A program made the position numbers and the translations under genes. Below, piece by piece: positions 52,989 through 61,432 of a stretch of 64,000 bases of DNA. Each line of letters begins with the position of its first letter. The stretch's first letter is position 1. The notes below the pieces were generated by a model, which was given only the letters and a program-made list of their open reading frames with translations, had not been told where the DNA came from and searched no databases. Source of the DNA: Tistlia consotensis USBA 355 (GTDB taxonomy: Bacteria > Pseudomonadota > Alphaproteobacteria > Kiloniellales > DSM-21159); contig NZ_FWZX01000035.1 in assembly GCF_900177295.1 (NCBI RefSeq), positions 1 through 64,000 of the forward strand. Direction: 5' to 3'.

Positions 52989-53726
52989 ATGTTCGATCTG
53001 ACGGGCAAGACGGCCCTGGTCACCGGCGCCTCCGGCGGCATCGGCGGCGCGATCGCCCGGGCGCTGCACGCCCAGGGCGCCGCCGTCGCGCTGTCGGGCA
53101 CGCGGCGCGAGGCCCTGGAGGCGGTCGCGGCCGAGCTCGGCGGGCGCACCGCGGTGCTGCCCTGCAGCCTCGAGGATGCCGAGGCGACGGCGGCGCTGCC
53201 CGGCCAGGTCGAGGCGGCGCTCGGCAGCCTCGACATCCTGGTCAACAACGCCGGCCTGACCCGCGACACCCTGGCCCTGCGCATGAAGGACGAGGACTGG
53301 GCCAAGGTGCTGGAGGTCAACCTGACCGCCGCCTTCCGCCTGTCGCGCGCCGCGCTCAAGGGCATGATGAAGCGGCGCTGGGGCCGGATCATCGGCATCA
53401 CCTCGATCGTCGGCGTCACCGGCAATCCGGGCCAGGCCAACTACGCTGCCTCCAAGGCCGGCATGATCGGCATGTCGAAGTCGCTCGCCGCCGAGGTCGC
53501 CTCGCGCGGCATCACGGTCAACTGCGTGGCGCCCGGCTTCATCGAGACGGCGATGACCGACAAGCTCGACGAGAAGCAGCACGAGAAGCTGCTGGCCGCG
53601 GTGCCGGCCGGCCGGCTCGGCACGCCCGCGGACGTCGCGGCGGCCTGCGTCTACCTCGCGGCCGAGGAGGCCGCCTACGTCACCGGGCAGACCTTGCACG
53701 TAAACGGCGGAATGGCCATGGTATAG
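52989..53726 (+). CDS. fabG: 3-oxoacyl-ACP reductase FabG
   Basis: 245 residues. VTGASGGIGGAIA nucleotide site, NNAG (about 87-90), Ser in ITSIVGVTGNPGQANYAASKAG with Tyr-x-x-x-Lys and a PGFIETAMTDKL segment. It reduces 3-ketoacyl-ACP with NADPH (EC 1.1.1.100). Ribosome site aggggagc. It is followed by a hairpin (53729-53755) and a separate acpP promoter. Confidence 0.95.
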   Translation: MFDLTGKTALVTGASGGIGGAIARALHAQGAAVALSGTRREALEAVAAELGGRTAVLPCSLEDAEATAALPGQVEAALGSLDILVNNAGLTRDTLALRMKDEDWAKVLEVNLTAAFRLSRAALKGMMKRRWGRIIGITSIVGVTGNPGQANYAASKAGMIGMSKSLAAEVASRGITVNCVAPGFIETAMTDKLDEKQHEKLLAAVPAGRLGTPADVAAACVYLAAEEAAYVTGQTLHVNGGMAMV

Positions 53727-53728
53727 GC

Positions 53729-53755
53729 GGTTTTCCCGCCGGGCGGCGGAAAACC
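53729..53755 (+). terminator. Hairpin after fabG
   Basis: ggttttcccgcc pairs with ggcggaaaacc with one bulged base. A few bases past the fabG stop. No T-tract, so termination would be partial, but it separates fabDG from the acpP promoter. Confidence 0.4.
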
Positions 53756-53777
53756 CGGGAAGCGGGGGCAGGTGACG

Positions 53778-53806
53778 TTGGCAAGGTGACAGTCCTATGA
53801 TATGAG
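53778..53806 (+). promoter_or_regulatory. Candidate acpP promoter
   Basis: ttggca (53778-53783), 17-base spacer, tatgag (53801-53806). Spacing and proximity to acpP (123 bases upstream) fit a constitutive promoter for this highly expressed gene. Confidence 0.5.
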
Positions 53807-53928
53807 GCGGCGCCTTTCGACGGCCCGGCCTGCGCCGCCCCTCGGCTCGTGGCGTCTCGACGCTCCAGGCCGTTCGCAGCGAAGAACCGGTTTGCCTTTC
53901 AAGAACAAGTGCGAAGGATCGAACGACC

Positions 53929-54162
53929 ATGAGCGATGTGGCGGAGCGCGTTAAGAAGATCGTGGTGGAGCACCTCGGCGTCGACGAGGCCAAGGTGACC
54001 GACGATGCGAAGTTCATCGACGACCTCGGCGCGGACAGCCTGGACACCGTCGAGCTGGTGATGGCCTTCGAGGAGGAGTTCGGCTGCGAGATCCCGGACG
54101 ACGTGGCCGAGAAGATCACGACCGTGAAGGACGCGATCGATTTCATTCAGGACGCCTCCTGA
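53929..54162 (+). CDS. acpP: Acyl carrier protein
   Basis: 77 residues, acidic. The phosphopantetheine Ser sits in [18 protein letters not shown] (about residue 37). Starts [19 protein letters not shown]. It carries acyl intermediates in fatty acid synthesis. Followed by fabF after 40 bases. Confidence 0.97.
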   Translation: MSDVAERVKKIVVEHLGVDEAKVTDDAKFIDDLGADSLDTVELVMAFEEEFGCEIPDDVAEKITTVKDAIDFIQDAS

Positions 54163-54202
54163 GGAATCCGGGCAGTCGCCCGGCCTCGGACGCAGTGATC
54201 AT

Positions 54203-55468
54203 ATGAGACGTGTTGTCGTAACCGGCCTCGGCCTCGTCACGCCTCTCGCTACCGGAGTCGAGCAGACCTGGCAGCGCCTGTTGGCCGGCGAGTCGGGCAT
54301 CCGCGCGATCCAGAACTTCGACGTGTCGGATCTGCCGTCGAAGATCGCCGGCCAGCCGCCCCAGGGCGAGACCGCCGACGGCGGGTTCAACGCCAACGAC
54401 TGGGTCTCGACCAAGGACCAGCGCAAGGTCGACCGCTTCATCGTCTACGGCATGGCCGCGGCGCAGCAGGCGATCGAGAATGCCGGCTGGACGCCGACGG
54501 ACGAGGAGTCGCTGGATCGCACCGGCGTGCTCATGGGCTCCGGCATCGGCGGCCTGGAGACGATCTGCGAGGGTGCGGTCACGGTCCACGAGCGCGGACC
54601 GCGGCGCCTCTCGCCGTTCTTCATCCCGGCGGCGCTGATCAACCTGCTGTCCGGCCAGGTCTCGATCAAGTACGGCTTCCGCGGCCCGAACCACGCCGTG
54701 GTCACGGCCTGCTCGACCGGCGCCCACGCGATCGGCGACGCGGCCCGGCTGATCCAGTGGGACGACGCCGACGTGATGGTCGCCGGCGGCGCCGAGGCGG
54801 CGGTCGGCCGCATCGGCATCGCCGGCTTCAGCGCCTCGCGCGCGCTCTCGACCTCCTACAACGACACGCCCCAGAAGGCCTCGCGGCCTTGGGACCGCGG
54901 CCGTGACGGCTTCGTCATGGGCGAGGGCGCCGGCGCCGTCGTGCTCGAGGAGTACGAGCACGCCAGGAAGCGCGGTGCCACGATCTATGCCGAGATCGTC
55001 GGCTACGGGCTGTCGGGCGACGCGCACCACATCACGGCGCCGCCTGAAGACGGCAACGGCGGCTTCCGCGCCATGGGCGCCGCCCTGAAGCGGGCCGGCC
55101 TCGCGCCCTCGGACATCGACTATATCAACGCCCACGGCACCTCGACGCCGGTCGGCGACGAGATCGAGCTGAGCGCCGTGCGCCGCCTGTTCGGCGACGA
55201 CGTCTCGGGTCTCGCGATGTCCTCGACCAAGTCGGCGATCGGTCACCTGCTCGGCGCCGCGGGGGCGGTCGAGGCGATCTTCTGCACCCTGGCGATCCGC
55301 GACTCGGTGGTGCCGCCGACGCTGAACCTGGAAGACCCCTGTGCCGGCGCCGACGGCGTCGACCTGGTGCCGCACCAGGCCCAGCAGCGCAGCGTGCGCC
55401 GGGCGCTGTCCAACTCCTTCGGCTTCGGCGGTACCAACGCCAGTCTGGTGCTGGCCGCGGTCGAGTAG
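54203..55468 (+). CDS. fabF: 3-oxoacyl-ACP synthase II FabF
   Basis: 421 residues. Catalytic Cys in TACSTGAHAIGDAARL (about 167), His in NAHGTSTPVGDEIE and in SAIGHLLGAAGAVEA. Start MRRVVVTGLGLVTPL at 54203. Elongates acyl chains and supports cis-vaccenate formation (EC 2.3.1.179). Followed by mltG after 19 bases. Confidence 0.96.
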   Translation: MRRVVVTGLGLVTPLATGVEQTWQRLLAGESGIRAIQNFDVSDLPSKIAGQPPQGETADGGFNANDWVSTKDQRKVDRFIVYGMAAAQQAIENAGWTPTDEESLDRTGVLMGSGIGGLETICEGAVTVHERGPRRLSPFFIPAALINLLSGQVSIKYGFRGPNHAVVTACSTGAHAIGDAARLIQWDDADVMVAGGAEAAVGRIGIAGFSASRALSTSYNDTPQKASRPWDRGRDGFVMGEGAGAVVLEEYEHARKRGATIYAEIVGYGLSGDAHHITAPPEDGNGGFRAMGAALKRAGLAPSDIDYINAHGTSTPVGDEIELSAVRRLFGDDVSGLAMSSTKSAIGHLLGAAGAVEAIFCTLAIRDSVVPPTLNLEDPCAGADGVDLVPHQAQQRSVRRALSNSFGFGGTNASLVLAAVE

Positions 55469-55487
55469 CGGCGCGGCCGCCCGGACC

Positions 55488-56471
55488 GTGCGTCGCGCCC
55501 TGACCATCCTGCTGGTGCTGCTGGCACTGGCGGGGGTCGGCCTCTACGGCGGCTACCGCTGGGCCCTGCAGCAGTACGGCCGGCCGGGTCCGCTGGCCCA
55601 GGAGACCCGGGTGGTGATCCGCCCGGGCAGCGGTCTCGAGTCGATCGCACGCGAGCTCGAGGCGGCGGGCGTGATCGCGAACGCCGACTACTTCCGCATC
55701 GCCGCGAAGGCGACCGACCAGGCCCGCCACCTGCAGGCCGGCGAGTACGCCTTTCCGGCCGGCATCTCGCTCAAGGGCACCCTGGACCTGCTCGAGTCCG
55801 GCAAGACGGTGGTGCACCGCCTGACGATCCCCGAAGGCCTGACCTCCGAGGAGATCGTCGCGCTGCTCTCCCAGGCCGAGGGCCTGACCGGCGAGATCGA
55901 GACGGTGCCGCCCGAGGGCAGCCTGCTGCCCGAGACCTACCACTACCACTGGGGCGACAGCCGCGAGAGCCTGATCGAGCGCATGCGGGCCGGCTTCGAC
56001 AAGGAGCTCGAGGCGCTCTGGCCGCAGCGTGCGGAAGGGCTGCCGTTCAAGACTCCGGAAGAGGCGGTGGTGCTGGCCTCGATCGTCGAGAAGGAGACCG
56101 GGGTGGCCGGCGAGCGGCCGCTGGTCGCCAGCGTCTTCATCAACCGGCTCGAGAAGGGCATGCCGCTGCAGTCGGACCCGACGGTGGTCTACGCCCTGAC
56201 CGACGGCAAGGGACCGCTCGGCCGCGCCCTGACCCGGGCCGACTGGCAGGTCGACAGCCCCTACAACACCTACCGCAACAAGGGCCTGCCGCCTGGCCCG
56301 ATCGCCAATCCGGGCCGCGCCTCGCTGGCCGCGGTGCTCAATCCGGCGACCAGCAGGTACCTCTACTTCGTCGCCGACGGCAGCGGCGGCCACGCCTTCG
56401 CCGCCAGCCTCGCCGAGCACAACCGCAACGTCGCCAAGTGGCGGCGGATCAAGCGGCAGACGGCGCAGTAG
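55488..56471 (+). CDS. mltG: Endolytic murein transglycosylase MltG
   Basis: 327 residues from a GTG (55488). Single N-terminal membrane helix (ALTILLVLLALAGVGLYGGY, about 4-23), LysM-like lead, and the catalytic domain with Glu201 in LASIVEKETGVAGERP and LQSDPTVVYAL, then NTYRNKGLPPGPIANPG. Cleaves nascent glycan and ends its synthesis (EC 4.2.2.29). The fabF-mltG (yceG) linkage is common in many bacteria. Confidence 0.93.
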   Translation: MRRALTILLVLLALAGVGLYGGYRWALQQYGRPGPLAQETRVVIRPGSGLESIARELEAAGVIANADYFRIAAKATDQARHLQAGEYAFPAGISLKGTLDLLESGKTVVHRLTIPEGLTSEEIVALLSQAEGLTGEIETVPPEGSLLPETYHYHWGDSRESLIERMRAGFDKELEALWPQRAEGLPFKTPEEAVVLASIVEKETGVAGERPLVASVFINRLEKGMPLQSDPTVVYALTDGKGPLGRALTRADWQVDSPYNTYRNKGLPPGPIANPGRASLAAVLNPATSRYLYFVADGSGGHAFAASLAEHNRNVAKWRRIKRQTAQ

Positions 56472-56514
56472 ACCCCCGCTCCGCTGCGTCGCGGGCGGCC
56501 AGTCCCCTTGAATT

Positions 56515-56621
56515 GTCTTCCCCGCGCAGGCGGGGATCCATGGTGAAACGCCGGTGAGCGACCACACCTTTCGGGGCGCGCCGCGGGGGCCCTATGGATT
56601 CCTGCCTGCGCGGGGATGACG
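56515..56621. repeat. Dispersed palindromic repeat, copy 3
   Basis: Arms from 56515 (gtcttccccgcgcaggcggg...) and to 56621 (ending ctgcgcggggatgacg) pair with a few mismatches. Intergenic, 44 bases after the mltG stop. The most divergent of the four copies: the left arm has cttcccc where the others have catcccc. Confidence 0.8.
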
Positions 56622-56672
56622 GACCGGAGGGCGGGGCAGCGTGGCTCGTCGCGGCCAAACCGTCTTGATGTT

Positions 56673-56684
56673 CTAATATATTAG
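56673..56684. promoter_or_regulatory. Candidate GntR operator, second sugar-acid locus, site 1
   Basis: ctaatatattag, a perfect 12-bp palindrome, 74 bases before dctP. The same core taatatattagt occurs in the gntR/dehydratase divergent region (61369-61380, other orientation). Both lie in AT-rich islands. Confidence 0.6.
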
Positions 56685-56757
56685 TGCATAATTGCCGCAC
56701 GGTCCGGGAGAGATCGGCGAGGGGCGGCAAAGCCCCGGCATTCGGGAGGACGAAGCG

Positions 56758-57756
56758 ATGAAGACCCCCAGGTTCGTACCGCGCGCGCTGCTCGCGCTCG
56801 TTGCCGTCGCCGCCGCGACGGGTTCCGTCCCGGCCCCGCGGGCCGAGGCCGCGTCCCATACCCTGCGCCTCGGCACGGTGCTGGCGCCCGGCGACCCGCT
56901 GGTCGCCGCCGCCGAGGGCATGAAGAAGGCGGTCGAGGCGCGCACCAAGGGCGACGTCGAGATCCAGATCTATCCGAGCTCGCAGATCGGCGACACCCAG
57001 GACATGATCGACCAGGCGGCCGCCGGCTCGAACGTCGGCACCTTCGTCGAGGCCTCGCGTGTCGCGGTCTACGTGCCCGAGTTCAACGTGCTGGTGGCAC
57101 CCTACGTCTTCGACGACGTCGACCAGATCGTCCGCTTCTCCGAGACGCCGACCTTCGCCGAGTGGAACCGGAAGCTCGAGCAGAAGAGCGGGCTCACCCT
57201 GCTGTCCTTCAACTGGTACCAGGGCGCGCGCGAGCTCTTGACCCAGAAGCCGGTCGCCACGCCGGCCGACCTGAAGGGCGTGCGCATCCGCACGATCGGC
57301 GAGCCGCTGTGGATCAAGACGATCGGCGCGATGGGCGCGACCGCGACGCCGCTCGCCTGGGCCGAGGTCTATCCCTCGATCCAGACCGGCGTGATCGAGG
57401 GCGCCGAGGCGCAGCCATCGGCGATCTGGGGCGCCAAGCTCTACGAGGTCGTCAAGGACATCACCCTGACCGACCACATCTACCTGATGAGCGGCCTGCT
57501 GGTCAGCGCCGAGTGGCTGAAGTCGCTGCCCGAGGACGAGCGCGAGATCGTCGTCGAGGAGGCCAACCGCTGGGGCGCCTCGGCGCTCAAGCACAACGTC
57601 GAGGGCGCCGCGGCGATCTTCGCCAAGATCCGCGCCACCGGCGTCAAGGTCACCGAGATCGACAAGACCCCCTTCCGCAAGGCGGTCGAGCCGGTCTACG
57701 GCGAGCTCGGCCTGACCGACCTGATCGCCCAGGTCCGCAAGACCCTCGGCAACTGA
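56758..57756 (+). CDS. dctP: TRAP transporter solute-binding protein (DctP family)
   Basis: About 332 residues. Signal peptide about 1-30 (LLALVAVAAATGSVPAPRAEA). Family features: GDVEIQIYPSSQIGDTQDMI, DLKGVRIRTIGEPLWIKTIGAMGATATPLAWAEVYPSIQTGVIEGAE. Ribosome site gggaggacgaagcg. Head of a dctPQM operon next to an SMP-30 lactonase and a dehydratase. The ligand is probably an aldonate, a lactone or a related sugar acid, by context. Confidence 0.92.
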   Translation: MKTPRFVPRALLALVAVAAATGSVPAPRAEAASHTLRLGTVLAPGDPLVAAAEGMKKAVEARTKGDVEIQIYPSSQIGDTQDMIDQAAAGSNVGTFVEASRVAVYVPEFNVLVAPYVFDDVDQIVRFSETPTFAEWNRKLEQKSGLTLLSFNWYQGARELLTQKPVATPADLKGVRIRTIGEPLWIKTIGAMGATATPLAWAEVYPSIQTGVIEGAEAQPSAIWGAKLYEVVKDITLTDHIYLMSGLLVSAEWLKSLPEDEREIVVEEANRWGASALKHNVEGAAAIFAKIRATGVKVTEIDKTPFRKAVEPVYGELGLTDLIAQVRKTLGN

Positions 57757-57765
57757 GCCGTCCCG

Positions 57766-57805
57766 GCGCCGCCCTGCCGCCCGGCCCCAGCCGGCGGGGC
57801 GGCGC
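57766..57805 (+). terminator. Intercistronic hairpin between dctP and dctQ
   Basis: gcgccgccc at 57766-57774 pairs with the gggcggcgc end at 57797-57805, continuing inward with a short interrupted stem. No T-tract. Same position relative to the binding-protein stop (about 10 bases) as the hairpins after the other binding-protein genes. Confidence 0.5.
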
Positions 57806-57871
57806 TCGCGCACCCATTTCATGCCCGTCCGCGCGTCGCGCCGGCGCAGAGCCAGGGAGTTGCCCTGTCCG

Positions 57872-58384
57872 ATGGTGTCCCGCTTCCTGAAGCTGCTGCG
57901 CCGGGTCGAGAAGACCGTGGCGATCATCGTCCTTGCGGTGATCGTCGTGGTCGTCTTCGCCGGCACGATCGGCCGCTATTCCGGCCATCCGGTGATCTGG
58001 TCCGACGAGGTCGCCCAGGCGCTGTTCGTCTGGCTGTCGCTGCTCGCCGGCGACCTGACGCTGCAGCGTGCCGGCCACTTCTCGGTCGACCTCTTCGCCG
58101 CCCTGCTGCCGGCGCGCGCCCGGCTGGTGCTCGACGTCCTGATCCTGCTGCTGGTCGGCGCGCTGCTCGCGGCCCTGGTCGTCTACGGCTGGTTCTTCGT
58201 CGAGATCTCCAGCCTGCGGCCGCTGCCGATGACCGGCGTGTCCTCGGGCCTTGCCGCGGCGGCGCTGCCGGTCGGCTTCGCCCTGATGCTGGTCACCCTC
58301 GCCGAGCAGCTGCTGCGGCGCCTGTCCGGCAGGCCGGTCGTGCCGCCGGGGACCGGGGCCGTCGAGACGCGGGACGTGCTGTGA
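57872..58384 (+). CDS. dctQ: TRAP transporter small permease (DctQ family)
   Basis: 170 residues from the ATG at 57872, typical DctQ length; an upstream ATG at 57821 would add 17 non-conserved residues. Four hydrophobic segments, with SDEVAQALFVWLSLLAGDLTLQRAGHFSVD in the middle. Bridges DctP and DctM. Its stop overlaps the dctM start (tgatg). Confidence 0.9.
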   Translation: MVSRFLKLLRRVEKTVAIIVLAVIVVVVFAGTIGRYSGHPVIWSDEVAQALFVWLSLLAGDLTLQRAGHFSVDLFAALLPARARLVLDVLILLLVGALLAALVVYGWFFVEISSLRPLPMTGVSSGLAAAALPVGFALMLVTLAEQLLRRLSGRPVVPPGTGAVETRDVL

Positions 58385-59664
58385 TGCTGACCGTCGTCGC
58401 GCTGCTGTTCTTCGTCTTCCTGTTCATCAACGTGCCGGTCGCCTTCGCCCTGGCGCTGGCGACGATCCCGGCCTTCCTGCTCGGCCAATACCTGCCGATG
58501 ACCGTGGCCGTGCAGCGGATGTACGGCGCGACCCAGTCCTTCCCGCTGCTCGCCGTGCCCTTCTTCATCCTGGCCGGCAATCTGATGAACACGACCGGCA
58601 TCACCCATCGGCTGCTCGCCTTCGCGCGCCTGCTGACCGGCTGGATGACCGGAGGCCTCGCCCAGGTCGCGATCGCGCTCTCGGCGCTGATGGGCGGCAT
58701 CTCCGGCTCGGCGGTCGCCGACGCCGCGATGGAGGCGCGCCTGCTCGGCGACGCCATGGTCGAGCGCGGCTACGCCAAGGGCTTCACCGCCTGCGTCATC
58801 GCCTTCAGCTCGGTGATCACCGCGACCATCCCGCCGTCGATCGGCCTGATCCTATTCGGCTTCATCGGCGAGGTCTCGATCGGCCGCCTGCTGCTCGGCG
58901 GCGTGATCCCGGGCCTCCTGATGACCGTCGTGCTGATCGGCACGACCTGGCTGGTCGCCAAGCGGCGCGGCTACAAGCCGGACCTGCCGGGCCGGCCGCG
59001 CGCCCGCGAGGTCGCCAGGAGCTTCCGCGAGTGCTTCTGGGCCCTGGTCTTCCCGGTGTTCCTGCTGGTCGGCTTCCGCTACGGCTTCTTCACCGCGACC
59101 GAGGCCGGCGCCGTGGTCGTGGTCTACGCCCTGGTGGTCGGCGTCTTCGTCCACCGCGAGCTGACCTGGCGCAACTTCCTGCAGGCCATGGAGCATTCGG
59201 TGATCGACATCGGCATGGTCATGCTGATCATCGTCATGGCCGCGGTGCTGGGCCACGCCATCACCATCGAGCAGGCGCCGGCGGCGATCACCGCCTTCCT
59301 CGCCGAGTTCGCCGACAACCGCTGGCTGACCCTGCTGATGGTGCTGGTCGTGCTGTTCGTCGCCGGCATGGTCATGGAGGCGACGGTCAACGTGCTGCTG
59401 ATCACGCCGCTGGTGCTGCCGGCGCTGACCCACCTGGGCTTCGATCCCGTGCACGTCGGCGTGGTCATGATCATCCTGGTGACCCTGGGCGGCAACACGC
59501 CGCCGGTCGGCGTCATCATGTACACGGTCTGCGGCATCCTGAACTGCAGCTTCTCCGAGTTCGTGCGCTGGTCCTGGCCCTTCGTCGTCGCGATGCTGGC
59601 CCTGCTGGCGCTGCTCGCCCTGGTGCCGCAGATCGTGCTGTTCCTGCCGAACCTCCTGATGTAG
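58384..59664 (+). CDS. dctM: TRAP transporter large permease (DctM family)
   Basis: 426 residues with 11-12 hydrophobic segments. LPMTVAVQRMYGATQSFPLLAVPFFILAGNLMN, SGSAVADAAMEARLLG and ATIPPSIGLILFGFIGEVS are DctM markers. The GTG at 58381 is an alternative start. Followed by an SMP-30 gene after 6 bases, so co-transcribed. Confidence 0.93.
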   Translation: MLTVVALLFFVFLFINVPVAFALALATIPAFLLGQYLPMTVAVQRMYGATQSFPLLAVPFFILAGNLMNTTGITHRLLAFARLLTGWMTGGLAQVAIALSALMGGISGSAVADAAMEARLLGDAMVERGYAKGFTACVIAFSSVITATIPPSIGLILFGFIGEVSIGRLLLGGVIPGLLMTVVLIGTTWLVAKRRGYKPDLPGRPRAREVARSFRECFWALVFPVFLLVGFRYGFFTATEAGAVVVVYALVVGVFVHRELTWRNFLQAMEHSVIDIGMVMLIIVMAAVLGHAITIEQAPAAITAFLAEFADNRWLTLLMVLVVLFVAGMVMEATVNVLLITPLVLPALTHLGFDPVHVGVVMIILVTLGGNTPPVGVIMYTVCGILNCSFSEFVRWSWPFVVAMLALLALLALVPQIVLFLPNLLM

Positions 59665-59670
59665 CCGGCG

Positions 59671-60558
59671 ATGGCGGTCTGGTGGGGCTTCCGGCGCTTC
59701 TCCGACCTGCCGGCCCGGCTCGGCGAGGCGCCGCTCTGGTCGGCGGCCGAGGAGCGGGTCTGGTGGATCGACATCGAGGGCGCGCAGCTGCTGGCCAGCG
59801 ACGGCGACGGCGGGCGGACCGACGCCTGGCCGGCGCCGGGGCCGATCGGCTGCCTGGCGCTGCTCGCCGACGGCGACCTGCTCGCCGGCGTCGGCACCGG
59901 GCTCTATCGCTTCGACCGGCGCAGCGGCCGCTTCCGCGAGCGCGGCCGCCTCGACACGACGGCGCCGATCCGCTTCAACGACGGCGCGGTCGACGCCGCC
60001 GGCCGCTTCTGGGTCGGCGCCATGGACCGCGACAACCGTGCGCCGCTCGGCGGCATCTACCGGATCGGCAAGGACCTGGTGCCGGTCCGCGTCGTCGAGG
60101 GGCTGCTGACGCCCAACGGCCTGGCGGTCGACGGCGTGCGCGGCCGGCTCTACTTCTCCGACTCCCACGCCAGCGTCCGCACGGTCTGGGCCTGCGACTG
60201 CGATCTCGCGTCGGGCGCCGTCGGCGAGCGCCGCGTCTTCGCCCGCTTCGGCGAGGCCGACGGCCGGCCGGACGGCGCGGCCCTCGATGCCGAGGGCAAC
60301 TACTGGATCGCCGCGACCGACGTCGGCCGGCTGCTCTGCTTCGCCCCGGACGGCCGGCTGCGCGAGCGGATCGCCGTGCCGGTCAGCCATCCGACCAAGC
60401 CGGCCTTCGGCGGCCGCGACCTCGCCACCCTCTTTCTGACCTCGCGGCGCGTTCCGCCGGCCGGCACCCAGGACCGCGATTCCGGCTTCCTGCTGATCGC
60501 CGGGGTGCCGCGCTCCGGCCGCCTGGAGAGCCTGTTCCGATGCCGTCAGGAGAAGTAG
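59671..60558 (+). CDS. SMP-30/gluconolactonase family protein
   Basis: 295 residues, six-bladed beta-propeller. Metal-site residues are all present: Glu in LGEAPLWSA (about 24), Asn in IRFNDGAVDAAGRFW, Asn in LTPNGLAVDG and Asp in GRPDGAALDAEGNYWIA. It opens sugar lactones to acids, giving the substrate of the IlvD/Edd dehydratase. Last gene of the TRAP operon. Its 3' end overlaps the convergent gntR by 13 bases. Confidence 0.9.
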   Translation: MAVWWGFRRFSDLPARLGEAPLWSAAEERVWWIDIEGAQLLASDGDGGRTDAWPAPGPIGCLALLADGDLLAGVGTGLYRFDRRSGRFRERGRLDTTAPIRFNDGAVDAAGRFWVGAMDRDNRAPLGGIYRIGKDLVPVRVVEGLLTPNGLAVDGVRGRLYFSDSHASVRTVWACDCDLASGAVGERRVFARFGEADGRPDGAALDAEGNYWIAATDVGRLLCFAPDGRLRERIAVPVSHPTKPAFGGRDLATLFLTSRRVPPAGTQDRDSGFLLIAGVPRSGRLESLFRCRQEK

Positions 60559-61313
60559 TCGGGATACTCGGCCTTGAGGTCGTCGAGCCGCCGCAGCGTG
60601 CCCGAGAGATGCCGGCGCATGACCGTGCGCGCGGCCTCGACGTCGGAGGCGAGCAGGGCGTTCAGCAGCTCGCCGTGGTCGGTCAGGACCTGCTGCATCT
60701 TGCCCTCGTTGGGCAGGTGCAGGTGGAAGCGGCGGACCCGGTCGAGCTGGCCGCTGCGCTCGTCGATCAGCTGGTGCAGGCCGGGCTTGCCGGCGGCGAC
60801 GAAGAGCTGGCGGTGGAACTCCTTGTCGAGCCGGATGAACTCCTGGAAGTCGCCCTTGCGGCTGGCCGCGACCTGGCGCTCCAGCATCTCGCCGGCCGGC
60901 GCCAGGCCCGACTTGTCCGGCTCGGCGGCGAGCAGGCCGGCGATCTCGATCTCGACCGCGGCGCGCAGGAACTGGGTCTCGCGGACCAGCTGGGTGTCGA
61001 TGCGCGTCACCAGGGTGCGCGACTGGGGATAGATCTCGACCAGCCCCTCGCGCTCCAGCTTCAGCAGGGCGTCGCGCAGCGGCGTCTGGCTGATGCCGTA
61101 GTGCTCGGACAGCTCGCCGCGCGCCAGGCTCTGGTTCGGCGGCAGCTCGAGCGAGACGATGCGCGCGCGCAGGTCGGCGTAGATCTGCTCGGCGAGCGGC
61201 AGGCGGCGCTGGAAGGCCCAGCGCTTCGGCCTGGCCTCGCCCGAATCCTGGGCCGTGTCCTGAGCCGTGTCCGGGGCCGCGTCCTGTGTCGTCTCGACGG
61301 AGCTGCCGCTCAT
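60546..61313 (-). CDS. GntR-family (FCD) regulator of the sugar-acid locus
   Basis: 255 residues. Winged helix (about 35-100): LPLAEQIYADLRARIVSLELPPNQ, ELSEHYGISQTPLRDALLKL and EREGLVEI. FCD domain with DKEFHRQLFVAAG and TVMRRHLSGTL. The N-terminal tail has imperfect DTAQD repeats. It is divergent from the dehydratase gene with a ctaatatatta palindrome between them, and the same motif precedes the TRAP operon, so it most likely represses both. Confidence 0.9.
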   Translation of the reverse strand: MSGSSVETTQDAAPDTAQDTAQDSGEARPKRWAFQRRLPLAEQIYADLRARIVSLELPPNQSLARGELSEHYGISQTPLRDALLKLEREGLVEIYPQSRTLVTRIDTQLVRETQFLRAAVEIEIAGLLAAEPDKSGLAPAGEMLERQVAASRKGDFQEFIRLDKEFHRQLFVAAGKPGLHQLIDERSGQLDRVRRFHLHLPNEGKMQQVLTDHGELLNALLASDVEAARTVMRRHLSGTLRRLDDLKAEYPDYFS

Positions 61314-61368
61314 CCTGGTCCGGTCCGTTGCGGGCCCCGTCGGGGAGACGAGGCTTGCCTGCGAAGGA

Positions 61369-61380
61369 CTAATATATTAA
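61369..61380. promoter_or_regulatory. Candidate GntR operator, second sugar-acid locus, site 2
   Basis: ctaatatattaa (11 of 12 identical to the 56673 palindrome), followed by tcgatt. It lies in the 119-base divergent promoter region of gntR and the dehydratase gene, 53 bases before the dehydratase ATG. Confidence 0.6.
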
Positions 61381-61432
61381 TCGATTACCTTGTCTGTCCA
61401 CCACCCAGTGGCATTCCCGAAAAGAGCACGAG

